From assembly GCA_031291235.1 (NCBI GenBank), contig JARLJL010000006.1, positions 523,940-587,939 of the forward strand: a stretch of 64,000 bases of DNA, read 5' to 3'. Origin of the DNA: Sulfuriferula sp. Its GTDB lineage: Bacteria > Pseudomonadota > Gammaproteobacteria > Burkholderiales > Sulfuriferulaceae. Each line of letters starts with the position of its first letter. The first letter of the stretch is position 1. The notes under the pieces were generated by a model, which was not told the DNA's origin, made no database searches, and saw only the letters and a program-made list of their open reading frames with translations. The position numbers and the translations under genes are program-made. Shown here piece after piece: positions 47,107-55,808 of the stretch.

Positions 47107-47126
47107 GATACCAAATGGTTGGTATC
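47107..47126 (+). promoter_or_regulatory. TetR-type operator upstream of the AhpD-like gene
   Basis: Perfect 8-bp arms GATACCAA / TTGGTATC separated by 4 nt (atgg). The right arm is identical to that of the dyad in the tetR promoter. It lies 20 bp before the start codon, ahead of an AGGAG ribosome site. Confidence 0.85.
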
Positions 47127-47146
47127 CTTTATTCAAGGAGAAAGCA

Positions 47147-47680
47147 ATGCCGTTAATCCATACCGATACCCCCGAAACCGCCGAAGGTCAGGTCAAGGAA
47201 ATCTACGATCAGATTATCAAGGCATTCGGTTCCGTTCCCAATGCCCTGCAAATCTACAGCAGCAGCCCGGCCTTGCTGGCCAGACAATGGCAGCAGATCG
47301 GCTATTACATGCAACACCCCACGCTGGGATTCAATCTGCTGGCCATGATGCGCATGCTGATTTCGGAAGCCACCGACTGCGAATATTGCGTCGGCTTCAA
47401 TGAAGCCATGCTGCTCAACATGGGCGGTTTGAGCATGGAACAGATTGCCGCCACCAAAAAGAACCCGCAGGATGCGCCCCTATCCGACAAGGACAAGGCC
47501 ATGCTGTTATTTGTGCTGAAAGCCACCTCTGCGGCGACATCGGTCAATCAGGCAGACATTGCCGCATTGCGTGCATTAGGGTGGAGCGACGGCGATATCC
47601 TCGACGGACTTGGTCACGGCGCTTACATGCTGGCCGGCGACACAGTACTGAGCTCATTAAAAATAGAACGGGATTACTAA
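47147..47680 (+). CDS. AhpD-like / carboxymuconolactone decarboxylase family protein
   Basis: 177-residue helical protein of the CMD/AhpD family with the redox motif C-x-x-C in EATDCEYCVGFNEAML and the associated His/Glu relay residues of alkylhydroperoxidase D. AGGAG is 7 nt upstream of the ATG. Its own TetR-type operator precedes it, so it is probably induced by the same signal as the repressor, plausibly a peroxide or electrophile. Confidence 0.9.
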   Translation: MPLIHTDTPETAEGQVKEIYDQIIKAFGSVPNALQIYSSSPALLARQWQQIGYYMQHPTLGFNLLAMMRMLISEATDCEYCVGFNEAMLLNMGGLSMEQIAATKKNPQDAPLSDKDKAMLLFVLKATSAATSVNQADIAALRALGWSDGDILDGLGHGAYMLAGDTVLSSLKIERDY

Positions 47681-47692
47681 AAAACAGGATCG

Positions 47693-47723
47693 GCGGCTAT
47701 TCATGCGATAACCGGATAGCCGC
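47693..47723. terminator. Hairpin between convergent AhpD-like and recX genes
   Basis: Perfect 8-bp arms gcggctat / atagccgc with a 15-nt loop ending at the recX stop. On the minus strand a run of six T follows after about 10 nt. Weak terminator candidate. Confidence 0.5.
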
Positions 47724-48179
47724 TTATTCCTCTTCGTCTAGCTGATTTATCACCCGATAAATCACGTCCAGATCGAAACCGCGCGATTGCAGGAAGCGCA
47801 TTTGCTGATTGCGCTCCTTGGGCGTGGCGGCCTGCACGCCGAATTTCCTCAGCCAGATTTCGCGGGCGCGTTCGACTTCGGTGACCTTGAGATTAGCCAG
47901 CGTTTGGGCAATCAGCGTTTCAGAGACGCCCTGTTCGCGCAGCTCATAGCCGATCTTGCGGCTGCCATACCGCGATTGACGGGCATGCGCACGTTGTTCG
48001 GCATAACGCGCGTCGGATAGCCAGCCGCGGGTTTGCAAATCGTCGAGCAGTTGATTGAGCGCATCGCAGTCTTCGGTATGCGCGCTGAGTTTGCGAAATA
48101 ATTCCGTGCGTGTGTGTTCGCGCCGCGCCAGCGCATCCAGTGCACGGGCGCGGAGCGATTTTTCTGCAGGCTGACGCAT
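47724..48179 (-). CDS. recX: RecA regulatory protein RecX
   Basis: 151-residue helical protein that inhibits RecA filament growth. SLRARALDALARREHTRTELFRKL, DDLQTRGWLSDARYAEQRAHARQSRYGSRKIGYELREQGV and MRFLQSRGFDLDVIYRVI are the three-helix repeats. It follows recA by 11 bp on the same strand, the usual arrangement. Confidence 0.95.
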   Translation of the reverse strand: MRQPAEKSLRARALDALARREHTRTELFRKLSAHTEDCDALNQLLDDLQTRGWLSDARYAEQRAHARQSRYGSRKIGYELREQGVSETLIAQTLANLKVTEVERAREIWLRKFGVQAATPKERNQQMRFLQSRGFDLDVIYRVINQLDEEE

Positions 48180-48190
48180 AAGCCGGCAGC

Positions 48191-49228
<1,038 letters not shown>

Positions 49229-49285
49229 TTGCATTCCTTTTGTAGACTGCTGAAAATTATAAAATCGTGGGGAATTATGCGGGAT

Positions 49286-49789
49286 TCATGTCAGCAACTC
49301 AATCACTCCGCGCAACGCTGCAGCCACTGCACGTGCGCGTATCTCTTCGCGGTCGCCGCCAAGGCGGCAAGTGGTTTCCAGATGCGTGCCGTCCGTCAGC
49401 GCCCAGCCTATACACACGGTACCCACTGGCTTTTGCGGCGTGCCGCCGCCCGGGCCGGCAATACCGGAAATCGCCAGGCTGATGTTGCCGTTACTATGCT
49501 GCAGCGCTCCCTGAGCCATCTCGCGCACGGTCGCCTCGGACACGGCCCCATACGCTTCGAGCGTGGTTGCCGACACGTCCAGTTGCTGCTGTTTGGCATC
49601 GTTGCTGTAAGTGATGAAGCCGCGATCGTACCATGCCGAGCTGCCGGCTACGGCAGTCATGACCATGCCCACCCAGCCGCCGGTACACGACTCGGCAGTC
49701 ACCAGCCGGTAACCGTGCCGGTGCAATGCCTGCCCCGCCTGTTCGGCCAGTTGATACAACTCCGCATCATCAGGTCTCATGCCAGCCAA
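49286..49789 (-). CDS. pncC: CinA C-terminal domain nicotinamide-nucleotide amidase
   Basis: 167-residue PncC-type NMN deamidase, the stand-alone CinA C-terminal domain: RLVTAESCTGGWVGMVMTAVAGSSAWYDRGFITYSNDAKQQQL with catalytic Ser, and ISGIAGPGGGTPQKPVGTVCIGWA. It recycles NMN to NaMN in NAD metabolism. It overlaps pgpA by 13 bp in the rib-nusB-thiL operon. Confidence 0.94.
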   Translation of the reverse strand: MAGMRPDDAELYQLAEQAGQALHRHGYRLVTAESCTGGWVGMVMTAVAGSSAWYDRGFITYSNDAKQQQLDVSATTLEAYGAVSEATVREMAQGALQHSNGNISLAISGIAGPGGGTPQKPVGTVCIGWALTDGTHLETTCRLGGDREEIRARAVAAALRGVIELLT

Positions 49790-50265
49790 TGTTGCACTCC
49801 CAGCAAGACTGCCAGCGTATATCCAGCAGCAAGCAAATCGTCGAACATGACGCCAAAGCCGTTTTTGAGCCGGGCATCGAACCAGTAGATGGGGAACGGC
49901 TTCCAGATATCAAACAGCCGGAACAACAAAAATGCGGCAGCGATCCACAACGGCTGCACGGGCGTAAATACCAGCACCAGCCAGAATGCCACAATCTCGT
50001 CCCAGACGATGCCGCCGTGATCGGCCACGCCGATATTGCGCCCTGCCACACGGCAAAACCAGATACCTGCCAGCGCTGCCAGCGCGATCACCGCATATAA
50101 CTGACCTGCGTTCAACACTGACGCCAAGCCGTAATACAAGGGTACCGCTGCCAGCGTACCGAACGTGCCCGGTGCTATCGGCGCCAGCCCGCTACCGAAA
50201 CCGAAAGCGAAAAAATGCGCCGGATGACGCATAAGAAAGTGCCAGTCAGCTCGCAAAATGGTCAT
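49777..50265 (-). CDS. pgpA: Phosphatidylglycerophosphatase A
   Basis: 162-residue membrane phosphatase. HPAHFFAFGFGSGLAPIAPGTFGTLAAVPLYYGL holds the conserved N-terminal motif, and DHGGIVWDEIVAFWLVL and LFRLFDIWKPFPIYWFDARLKNGFGVMFDDLLAA the other family motifs. The ATG at 50265 overlaps thiL by 20 bp and is kept because the N-terminal ADWHFLM matches betaproteobacterial relatives. Confidence 0.93.
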   Translation of the reverse strand: MTILRADWHFLMRHPAHFFAFGFGSGLAPIAPGTFGTLAAVPLYYGLASVLNAGQLYAVIALAALAGIWFCRVAGRNIGVADHGGIVWDEIVAFWLVLVFTPVQPLWIAAAFLLFRLFDIWKPFPIYWFDARLKNGFGVMFDDLLAAGYTLAVLLGVQHWLA

Positions 50266-51241
50266 AGCCTGCAGTATCCAGCGTCACCGGCTGACCTTCG
50301 GCATCCAGCAAACGCAAACCCGGCACAGCGCTAATCAGGCCTATCGGCGTCAGCCGCAAATTCAGCTCGGCGCCTATCGCCAGTATCGTATCGCTACTGT
50401 CGGCAGACGCGGTAAAACACAATTCGTAATCGTCGCCCCCCGCCAGCACGCAACGGTCAAACGCCGGATGCGCCGCCAGATCGTTCACCAGATCGCTTAC
50501 CGGCAGCCGGGTATAATCCAGCTCGGCACCGACTTGCGAACGCTCCAGTATATGCCCCAGATCGGCCAGCAGGCCGTCGGAAATATCAATCGCGCTGCTG
50601 GCGATACGCCGCAACGCCAGCCCCAGCGCCACCCTCGGTTCAGGCGCATGCAGGCGCGCGCCCAGCGCGGCAAAATCGTCCTCGCCCAGATTCAGCTGCC
50701 CCTGTATCGCCGCCAGTGCAAAAGCGGCATCGCCCAACGTACCCGACACCCACACGGTGTCTCCAGCCCTGGCCCCGTCGCGGCGCAAAGCCTCGCCAGC
50801 AGGCACTTCGCCCATCACCGTCAGCGTCATGCTCAAGGCGCCGCGTGTGGTATCGCCGCCCACCAGGCTGATCTCGTGCTGCGCCGCGCAACGATACAAA
50901 CCATCGGCGTATGCCGCCAGCCATTCGTCGTCTATATCCGGCAACGTAATCGCCAGCGTCGCCCAGCGCGGCGTCGCGCCCATGGCCGCCAGATCGGATA
51001 AATTGACTGCCAGCGATTTCCAGCCCAGCGATACCGGATCGGCATCGGGGAAAAAATGCACGCCGGCGACCAGACTGTCGGTGGACACGGCCAGATGCAT
51101 CCCCGGTCCGGCTTGCAGCAAGGCACAGTCGTCGCCTGCACCCAGCACCGCATCGAGCGCAGGCCGGGAAAAATACCGTCTGATCAGATTGAATTCGCTG
51201 GACCTGCTTGCAGCGGCAGGCTGATCGGGGTGGGGGTTCAT
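50246..51241 (-). CDS. thiL: Thiamine-monophosphate kinase
   Basis: 331-residue PurM-fold enzyme phosphorylating TMP to thiamine diphosphate. EFNLIRRYFSRPALDAVLGAGDDCALLQ, STDSLVAGVHFFPDADPVSLGWKSLAVNLSDLAAMGATP and SSAIDISDGLLADLGHI are the canonical motifs. ThDP is the cofactor of the phosphoketolase in this window. 4 bp after nusB. Confidence 0.95.
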   Translation of the reverse strand: MNPHPDQPAAASRSSEFNLIRRYFSRPALDAVLGAGDDCALLQAGPGMHLAVSTDSLVAGVHFFPDADPVSLGWKSLAVNLSDLAAMGATPRWATLAITLPDIDDEWLAAYADGLYRCAAQHEISLVGGDTTRGALSMTLTVMGEVPAGEALRRDGARAGDTVWVSGTLGDAAFALAAIQGQLNLGEDDFAALGARLHAPEPRVALGLALRRIASSAIDISDGLLADLGHILERSQVGAELDYTRLPVSDLVNDLAAHPAFDRCVLAGGDDYELCFTASADSSDTILAIGAELNLRLTPIGLISAVPGLRLLDAEGQPVTLDTAGYDHFAS

Positions 51242-51245
51242 ATCC

Positions 51246-51677
51246 TTATCGCCTCGGCTTGCTCACTTCAACGCTGCGCACTTCTGCAGCGAGCTTGTCC
51301 ATCACGCCGTTGACGTATTTATGACCGTCGGTGCCGCCGAAGGTTTTGGTCAGCTCGACCGCCTCGTTGATAACCACCCGGTAAGGCACTTCCAGATGAT
51401 GCAGCAGCTCCTGCGCGCCCAGCAGCAGCACGGCGTGCTCGACCGGGCTGAGTTCTGCGATGGGTCGATCCACGTATTTGACCAGACGCTGATCCAGTTG
51501 CGGCACCTCATTGATGACGCCGTTGAGCAGAGCGAGAAACATGGTTTCGTCTATGCCCGCATAAGCCGGTTCGTCGCGCAACTGCTTTACCACATCACTG
51601 ACCGGCTGCTGATTCAGCAGCCACAGATATATCCCTTGTACCGCGAATTCGCGTGCCTTGCGTCTATTTCCGCTCAT
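51246..51677 (-). CDS. nusB: Transcription antitermination factor NusB
   Basis: 143-residue helical RNA-binding protein that binds boxA with S10 in rRNA antitermination. [22 protein letters not shown] and [48 protein letters not shown] are the family signatures. Its start overlaps the ribH stop by 4 bp. Confidence 0.96.
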   Translation of the reverse strand: MSGNRRKAREFAVQGIYLWLLNQQPVSDVVKQLRDEPAYAGIDETMFLALLNGVINEVPQLDQRLVKYVDRPIAELSPVEHAVLLLGAQELLHHLEVPYRVVINEAVELTKTFGGTDGHKYVNGVMDKLAAEVRSVEVSKPRR

Positions 51678-52141
51678 AATACTTTTAACAGGTTAGCCAT
51701 TTCGATTGCACAGTCGGCAGCTTCCGCACCCTTGGCCGAAGTGCGGCAATGGGCTTGTTCATCGGTGTCCGTCGTGAGTACGGCGTTGGCAATCGGCACC
51801 CCTGTATCCAGTTGCACGCGGGTAATTCCGCTCGCCATTTCGTTGGATACCACTTCAAAATGGTAAGTGTCGCCGCGCACCACCGCACCGATCGCGATCA
51901 GCGCGTCGAATTTGCCGCTCACCGCCATCTTGCGCAGTATCAGCGGGATTTCCAGCGCGCCGGGTACGGTAACGATGCGCATATTAGCCGGTTTCACGCC
52001 GCGCTTGCCCAGCTTGCCGGTACAGGCAGCCAGCAAACCGTCGCAAATATCGCGATTGAAGCGGCTCATCACCACGCCGATGCGCAGAGCGCTGCCGTCA
52101 AGATTGCTGTCTGTTTCGTTGATACCGTCGTATGTTCCCAT
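51674..52141 (-). CDS. ribH: 6,7-dimethyl-8-ribityllumazine synthase
   Basis: 155-residue penultimate enzyme of riboflavin synthesis. [65 protein letters not shown] (with the catalytic His) and [15 protein letters not shown] are all present. It should follow ribBA directly, but a TA pair separates them; it starts only 8 bp after the doc stop and so may be read from the TA promoter. Confidence 0.96.
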   Translation of the reverse strand: MGTYDGINETDSNLDGSALRIGVVMSRFNRDICDGLLAACTGKLGKRGVKPANMRIVTVPGALEIPLILRKMAVSGKFDALIAIGAVVRGDTYHFEVVSNEMASGITRVQLDTGVPIANAVLTTDTDEQAHCRTSAKGAEAADCAIEMANLLKVL

Positions 52142-52149
52142 GTTTATCC

Positions 52150-52533
52150 TTATGCCCGATCGGGCTGAGTGTGTTGATGCAGCAACGCAGCCAGTGCGTC
52201 ACGTTCTAAATCGCCAATAGCAACGCACAACATCCATTCAAACAATTGCACGTTGGTTAATGTTGGCATTAAACCATTCATCACCAGAAAGGTTAACATG
52301 CAATCTGCAGCGCTACGTTTGTTACCATCCACAAAAGGATGGTTGCGTGCCATTGATACGCCTAATGCCGCAGCCGCCTGATAAATATCCGCAGTATAGG
52401 CGAATGTTTGCGCAGACTGGCCTAAAGCAGATTCCAGCAAATTCTGTTCACGAATACCGTGCATACCGCCAAATATTTCTATCTGGTCATGATGTATGGC
52501 CAATGCCACTTCCAGCGTAATAAATAGCGGCAT
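52150..52533 (-). CDS. Doc-type Fic toxin
   Basis: 127-residue toxin of the Doc branch: H65-P-F-V-D-G-N71-K72-R73 is the Doc form of the Fic motif, with [17 protein letters not shown] and [12 protein letters not shown] as the standard N-terminal helices. Doc phosphorylates EF-Tu rather than AMPylating. It follows the antitoxin by 5 bp and ends 8 bp before ribH, in the middle of the riboflavin operon. Confidence 0.93.
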   Translation of the reverse strand: MPLFITLEVALAIHHDQIEIFGGMHGIREQNLLESALGQSAQTFAYTADIYQAAAALGVSMARNHPFVDGNKRSAADCMLTFLVMNGLMPTLTNVQLFEWMLCVAIGDLERDALAALLHQHTQPDRA

Positions 52534-52538
52534 TTCAG

Positions 52539-52766
52539 TCAGGCATCGGCAAGTTTCTGAAACGCGGGACGATATTGTTCCAATATGCGCCGATGCGCTT
52601 CCATTGCTGCATCGAATTCAGCATTCGTCGGCACCAGTACCAAGCGTCCGTTCTCCTTGCCGATCTCGAATTTCTGGCCTTCCTGCAAATGCATTTCCTG
52701 CACCAATTCCGCCGGTATGGTCGTCACAAAACTGGAACCTACTTTACGCAAAATCACTTGTGCCAT
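52539..52766 (-). CDS. AbrB/MazE-like antitoxin paired with the Doc toxin
   Basis: 75 residues: MAQVILRKVGSSFVTTIPAELVQEMHLQEGQKFEIGKENGRLVLVPT is a SpoVT/AbrB swapped-hairpin DNA-binding domain, and the C-terminal helix (EFDAAMEAHRRILEQYRPAFQKLADA) is the toxin-binding tail. Doc usually pairs with Phd/YefM; AbrB-type partners occur too. A dyad operator lies 11 bp upstream. Confidence 0.88.
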   Translation of the reverse strand: MAQVILRKVGSSFVTTIPAELVQEMHLQEGQKFEIGKENGRLVLVPTNAEFDAAMEAHRRILEQYRPAFQKLADA

Positions 52767-52777
52767 GACTCAACTCC

Positions 52778-52799
52778 AATATATACATTGATATATATT
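52778..52799 (-). promoter_or_regulatory. AT-rich dyad upstream of the AbrB-Doc pair
   Basis: Perfect 8-bp arms aatatata / tatatatt with a 6-nt spacer, located between the ribBA stop and the antitoxin start. Likely autoregulatory operator overlapping the TA promoter. Confidence 0.7.
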
Positions 52800-52818
52800 A
52801 GCATAAGTCCGCAACGAT

Positions 52819-53910
52819 TCAACTGCCGTCACTATACCCGGTCACTTCCAGATCGAAGCCGGCCATCGACGGCATTTTACGCTGAGTCGCCAGCAGGCGC
52901 ATTTTGCCGACGCCGACGTCTTTCAGTATTTGTGCGCCTATGCCGTAATTGCGCACGTCCCATTTCTGCGCCGGTTTCGGCTCGTTGCTCGGCAACGCGT
53001 GGCTGAGCAATTCGGCTGCCGTTTCCGCGCGATGCAGCAGCACGATCACGCCTTTGCCAGCTGCGGCGATTTTCTGCATGGCGCGGTTGACGCTGTACGC
53101 ATGCACCGGGCTGTCCATCTCCAGTGTATCGATGACCGACACCGGCTCGTGCACCCGTACCAGCGTTTCCGAGTCGGGCTGTATATCGCCCTTGACCAGC
53201 GCCAGATGCGCCGCACCGGAGATCTTTTCACGATAGGCGATCAGATTGAATTCGCCAAACGCTGTTTCGATGGCGCGACTGCCGACGCGCTCTATCAGGC
53301 TCTCGTTCTGGCTGCGATAATGGATCAGATCGACAATGGCGCCGATTTTCAGCCCGTGTTCGCCGGCGTATTCGATCAGGTCGGGCAAGCGCGCCATGCT
53401 GCCGTCTTCCTTGAGGATTTCGCAGATCACCGCAGCCGGTTCCAGCCCGGCAATACCGGCCAGATCGCAGCCCGCCTCGGTGTGTCCGGCGCGGATCAGC
53501 ACCCCGCCCGGCTGCGCGCGCAGCGGAAAAATATGCCCCGGCTGGATGATGTCGGTCGCCTTGGCGTGCTTGGCGACGGCAGCCTGTATGGTACAGGCGC
53601 GATCTGCCGCAGAAATGCCGGTGGTCACGCCTTCGGCGGCTTCGATGGAAATAGTGAAAGCCGTGCTGTACGGCGATTGATTGTCGGACACCATCTGGCG
53701 CAGGCCGAGCTGCTTGCAGCGCTCGTCGGTCAGCGTCAGGCAAATCAGGCCGCGGCCGTATCTGGCCATGAAATTGACTGCTTCCGGCGTGGCGAATTCG
53801 GCTGCCATCACCAGATCGCCCTCGTTCTCGCGGTCTTCTTCATCGACCAGTATCACCATCTTGCCGGCCTTGATGTCCGCGATAATATCTTCGATAGGGC
53901 TTAAATTCAT
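52819..53910 (-). CDS. ribBA: 3,4-dihydroxy-2-butanone 4-phosphate synthase with a degenerate GTP cyclohydrolase II-like domain
   Basis: 363 residues. The N-terminal RibB domain ([56 protein letters not shown]) is intact. The C-terminal RibA-like domain (from about residue 210) lacks the three zinc Cys of GTP cyclohydrolase II: at the site there is [18 protein letters not shown]. Many betaproteobacteria show this, with a separate RibA elsewhere. It overlaps ribE by 4 bp. Confidence 0.94.
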   Translation of the reverse strand: MNLSPIEDIIADIKAGKMVILVDEEDRENEGDLVMAAEFATPEAVNFMARYGRGLICLTLTDERCKQLGLRQMVSDNQSPYSTAFTISIEAAEGVTTGISAADRACTIQAAVAKHAKATDIIQPGHIFPLRAQPGGVLIRAGHTEAGCDLAGIAGLEPAAVICEILKEDGSMARLPDLIEYAGEHGLKIGAIVDLIHYRSQNESLIERVGSRAIETAFGEFNLIAYREKISGAAHLALVKGDIQPDSETLVRVHEPVSVIDTLEMDSPVHAYSVNRAMQKIAAAGKGVIVLLHRAETAAELLSHALPSNEPKPAQKWDVRNYGIGAQILKDVGVGKMRLLATQRKMPSMAGFDLEVTGYSDGS

Positions 53911-54503
53911 TTCGATTCCTGGTAATTGAGGATGCGTTCGGCATAGCGCGCCATCATGTCGACCTCGAGATTGACGCGGCTGCCCGCCGCTACAGTATGC
54001 AAATTGGTATGCGTCAGCGTGTGCGGAATCAGGTTGATGCTGAATTCGTCGCCGTTCACCTGATTGACGGTGAGGCTGACGCCGTTGACCGTAATCGAGC
54101 CTTTGGTCACCACGAAGCGCGCGATATCGTCGGGCGCGCGTATCACCAGCTCGAAGCAGTCGCCCACCGGCGCAAAGCTCACTACCTCACCCACGCCGTC
54201 GACGTGTCCCGACACCAGATGCCCGCCCAGCCGGTCGGCCAGACGCAGGGCCTTTTCCAGATTCACCGCCATCCCGGCCGGAAAGCCGACCGTACAGCGG
54301 AAAGTTTCCGCCGACACATCCACGCTGAATCCCTGCGGCGATAGCGCAATCACCGTCAGGCAGACGCCGTTGCAGGCGATGGAATCGCCCAGCGCCACAT
54401 CGCTCAAATCCAGATCGGCGGCGTTGATTAGCAGACGCGCGTCGTCGTTATGAGGTGCCACTTCGGCAACGCTGCCGACTGCTTGAATAATTCCGGTAAA
54501 CAC
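53907..54503 (-). CDS. ribE: Riboflavin synthase, alpha chain
   Basis: 198 residues made of two similar lumazine-binding beta-barrel halves: [30 protein letters not shown] and [16 protein letters not shown], then [15 protein letters not shown]. It converts lumazine to riboflavin. First rib gene of the operon in this window; ribD is not present next to it, as yebC lies upstream. Confidence 0.96.
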   Translation of the reverse strand: MFTGIIQAVGSVAEVAPHNDDARLLINAADLDLSDVALGDSIACNGVCLTVIALSPQGFSVDVSAETFRCTVGFPAGMAVNLEKALRLADRLGGHLVSGHVDGVGEVVSFAPVGDCFELVIRAPDDIARFVVTKGSITVNGVSLTVNQVNGDEFSINLIPHTLTHTNLHTVAAGSRVNLEVDMMARYAERILNYQESK

Positions 54504-54540
54504 AACAGGCGTCCTTAACTATGGGTGAGTGGAGCTACGA

Positions 54541-55269
54541 TTATTCCTCGTCGAGCACGGCAGAGGTATACACTTCCTGCACGTCGTCCAACGCTTCCAG
54601 CGCGTCCAGCAACTTCTGCATTTTCACTGCGTCGTCGCCGGTCAACTCGATCTCGTTTTCCGGCTTCATGCTGACTTCGCCGAATTCGGCCTTGAATCCC
54701 GCTGTTTCCAGCGCCTGCTTGATGCTGTGCAACTCGTACGGCGGGGTAATCACTTCGATACTGCCGTCTTCCTGCGTCAGCACGTCGTCGGCGCCGGCAT
54801 CCAGCGCGGCTTCCATCAGCGCATCTTCATCGACGCCGGGGGCGAACAGCAACTGGCCGCAATGCTTGAACTGAAACGCCACGCAGCCGTCCGTACCCAT
54901 ATTGCCGCCGAATTTGCTGAACGCATGGCGCACATCGGCCACCGTACGCACCTTGTTGTCGGTCAGGCAATCCACCATCACCGCAGCGCCGCCGATACCG
55001 TAACCCTCGTAACGGATTTCTTCGTAGTTCACGCCTTCCAGATCGCCGCAACCGCGCTTGATCGCGCGCTCCACGGTGTCTTTCGGCATGTTGGCATCGT
55101 AAGCCTTGTCCGTCGCCAGACGCAGACGCGGATTGGTGCCGGTGTCGCCGCCGCCCAATTTGGCAGCCACCGTAATTTCCTTGATCAATCGCGTAAAAAT
55201 CTTGCCGCGCTTCGCATCTGTCGCCGCTTTTTTATGCTTAATATTTGCCCACTTACTATGACCGGACAT
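54541..55269 (-). CDS. yebC: YebC/PmpR family transcriptional or translation regulator
   Basis: 242-residue TACO1/YebC protein: [60 protein letters not shown] and the acidic C-terminal barrel. Members have been described as DNA-binding regulators and as factors aiding translation of proline-rich sequences. It lies 37 bp before ribE; elsewhere it is usually followed by ruvC. Confidence 0.95.
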   Translation of the reverse strand: MSGHSKWANIKHKKAATDAKRGKIFTRLIKEITVAAKLGGGDTGTNPRLRLATDKAYDANMPKDTVERAIKRGCGDLEGVNYEEIRYEGYGIGGAAVMVDCLTDNKVRTVADVRHAFSKFGGNMGTDGCVAFQFKHCGQLLFAPGVDEDALMEAALDAGADDVLTQEDGSIEVITPPYELHSIKQALETAGFKAEFGEVSMKPENEIELTGDDAVKMQKLLDALEALDDVQEVYTSAVLDEE

Positions 55270-55374
55270 AACACCCTCTAGGCTGGTAATAAAAAATGCT
55301 TTAATTTTACCACTTTACACCTGTTGCGATAAGAGCTTAACGCTTAAATCCGGTCGGGCGCTTCATTAACCGGA

Positions 55375-55761
55375 TCAACCCTGCGTCAAGTCAAAGCCCT
55401 CGGCTTCCCAGCACTCCAGCCCGCCGGCCAGCGAATACGCCTGCTCAAAGCCCATCTGCTTCAACACCCAGGCTGCCATTGCCGAGCGCCCGCCGGAATG
55501 GCAATACAGCAGAATAGGCTGATCGTGCGCCGTGCATAATACGGGATGGCGGTGTTTGGTAGTGGGGTCGGCAGCGGCTTCGAGGATGCCGCGCGGGATG
55601 TTGAGCGCACCGGCGATATGCCCGCTATTGAATTCGTCGGGCTCGCGCACGTCGATCACCAGCACGCCGCCGGCGCCCAGATTCTCTTCAGCGGTTTCCG
55701 CATCCCATTCCACGATGTGGCTGCGCGCCTCTTTAATAAAGCAGCCGAGCTGTTTAGCCAT
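55375..55761 (-). CDS. Single-domain rhodanese sulfurtransferase
   Basis: 128 residues: VLVIDVREPDEFNSGHIAGALNIPRG and the active-site loop ILLYCHSGGRSAMAAWVLKQMGF with the catalytic Cys. Sulfane-sulfur transfer is the expected activity; it could take part in the sulfur metabolism suggested by the persulfide dioxygenase. No signal peptide, so cytoplasmic. Confidence 0.93.
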   Translation of the reverse strand: MAKQLGCFIKEARSHIVEWDAETAEENLGAGGVLVIDVREPDEFNSGHIAGALNIPRGILEAAADPTTKHRHPVLCTAHDQPILLYCHSGGRSAMAAWVLKQMGFEQAYSLAGGLECWEAEGFDLTQG

Positions 55762-55808
55762 TATAATTCCCTCTCAATTTGCAATACGCGGTCTGCGCAA
55801 AGTCTAAC

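Noticed and set aside
49229..49285. LexA box upstream of recA
   Set aside because: No CTG-N10-CAG type dyad could be read in the short gap; regulation cannot be claimed.
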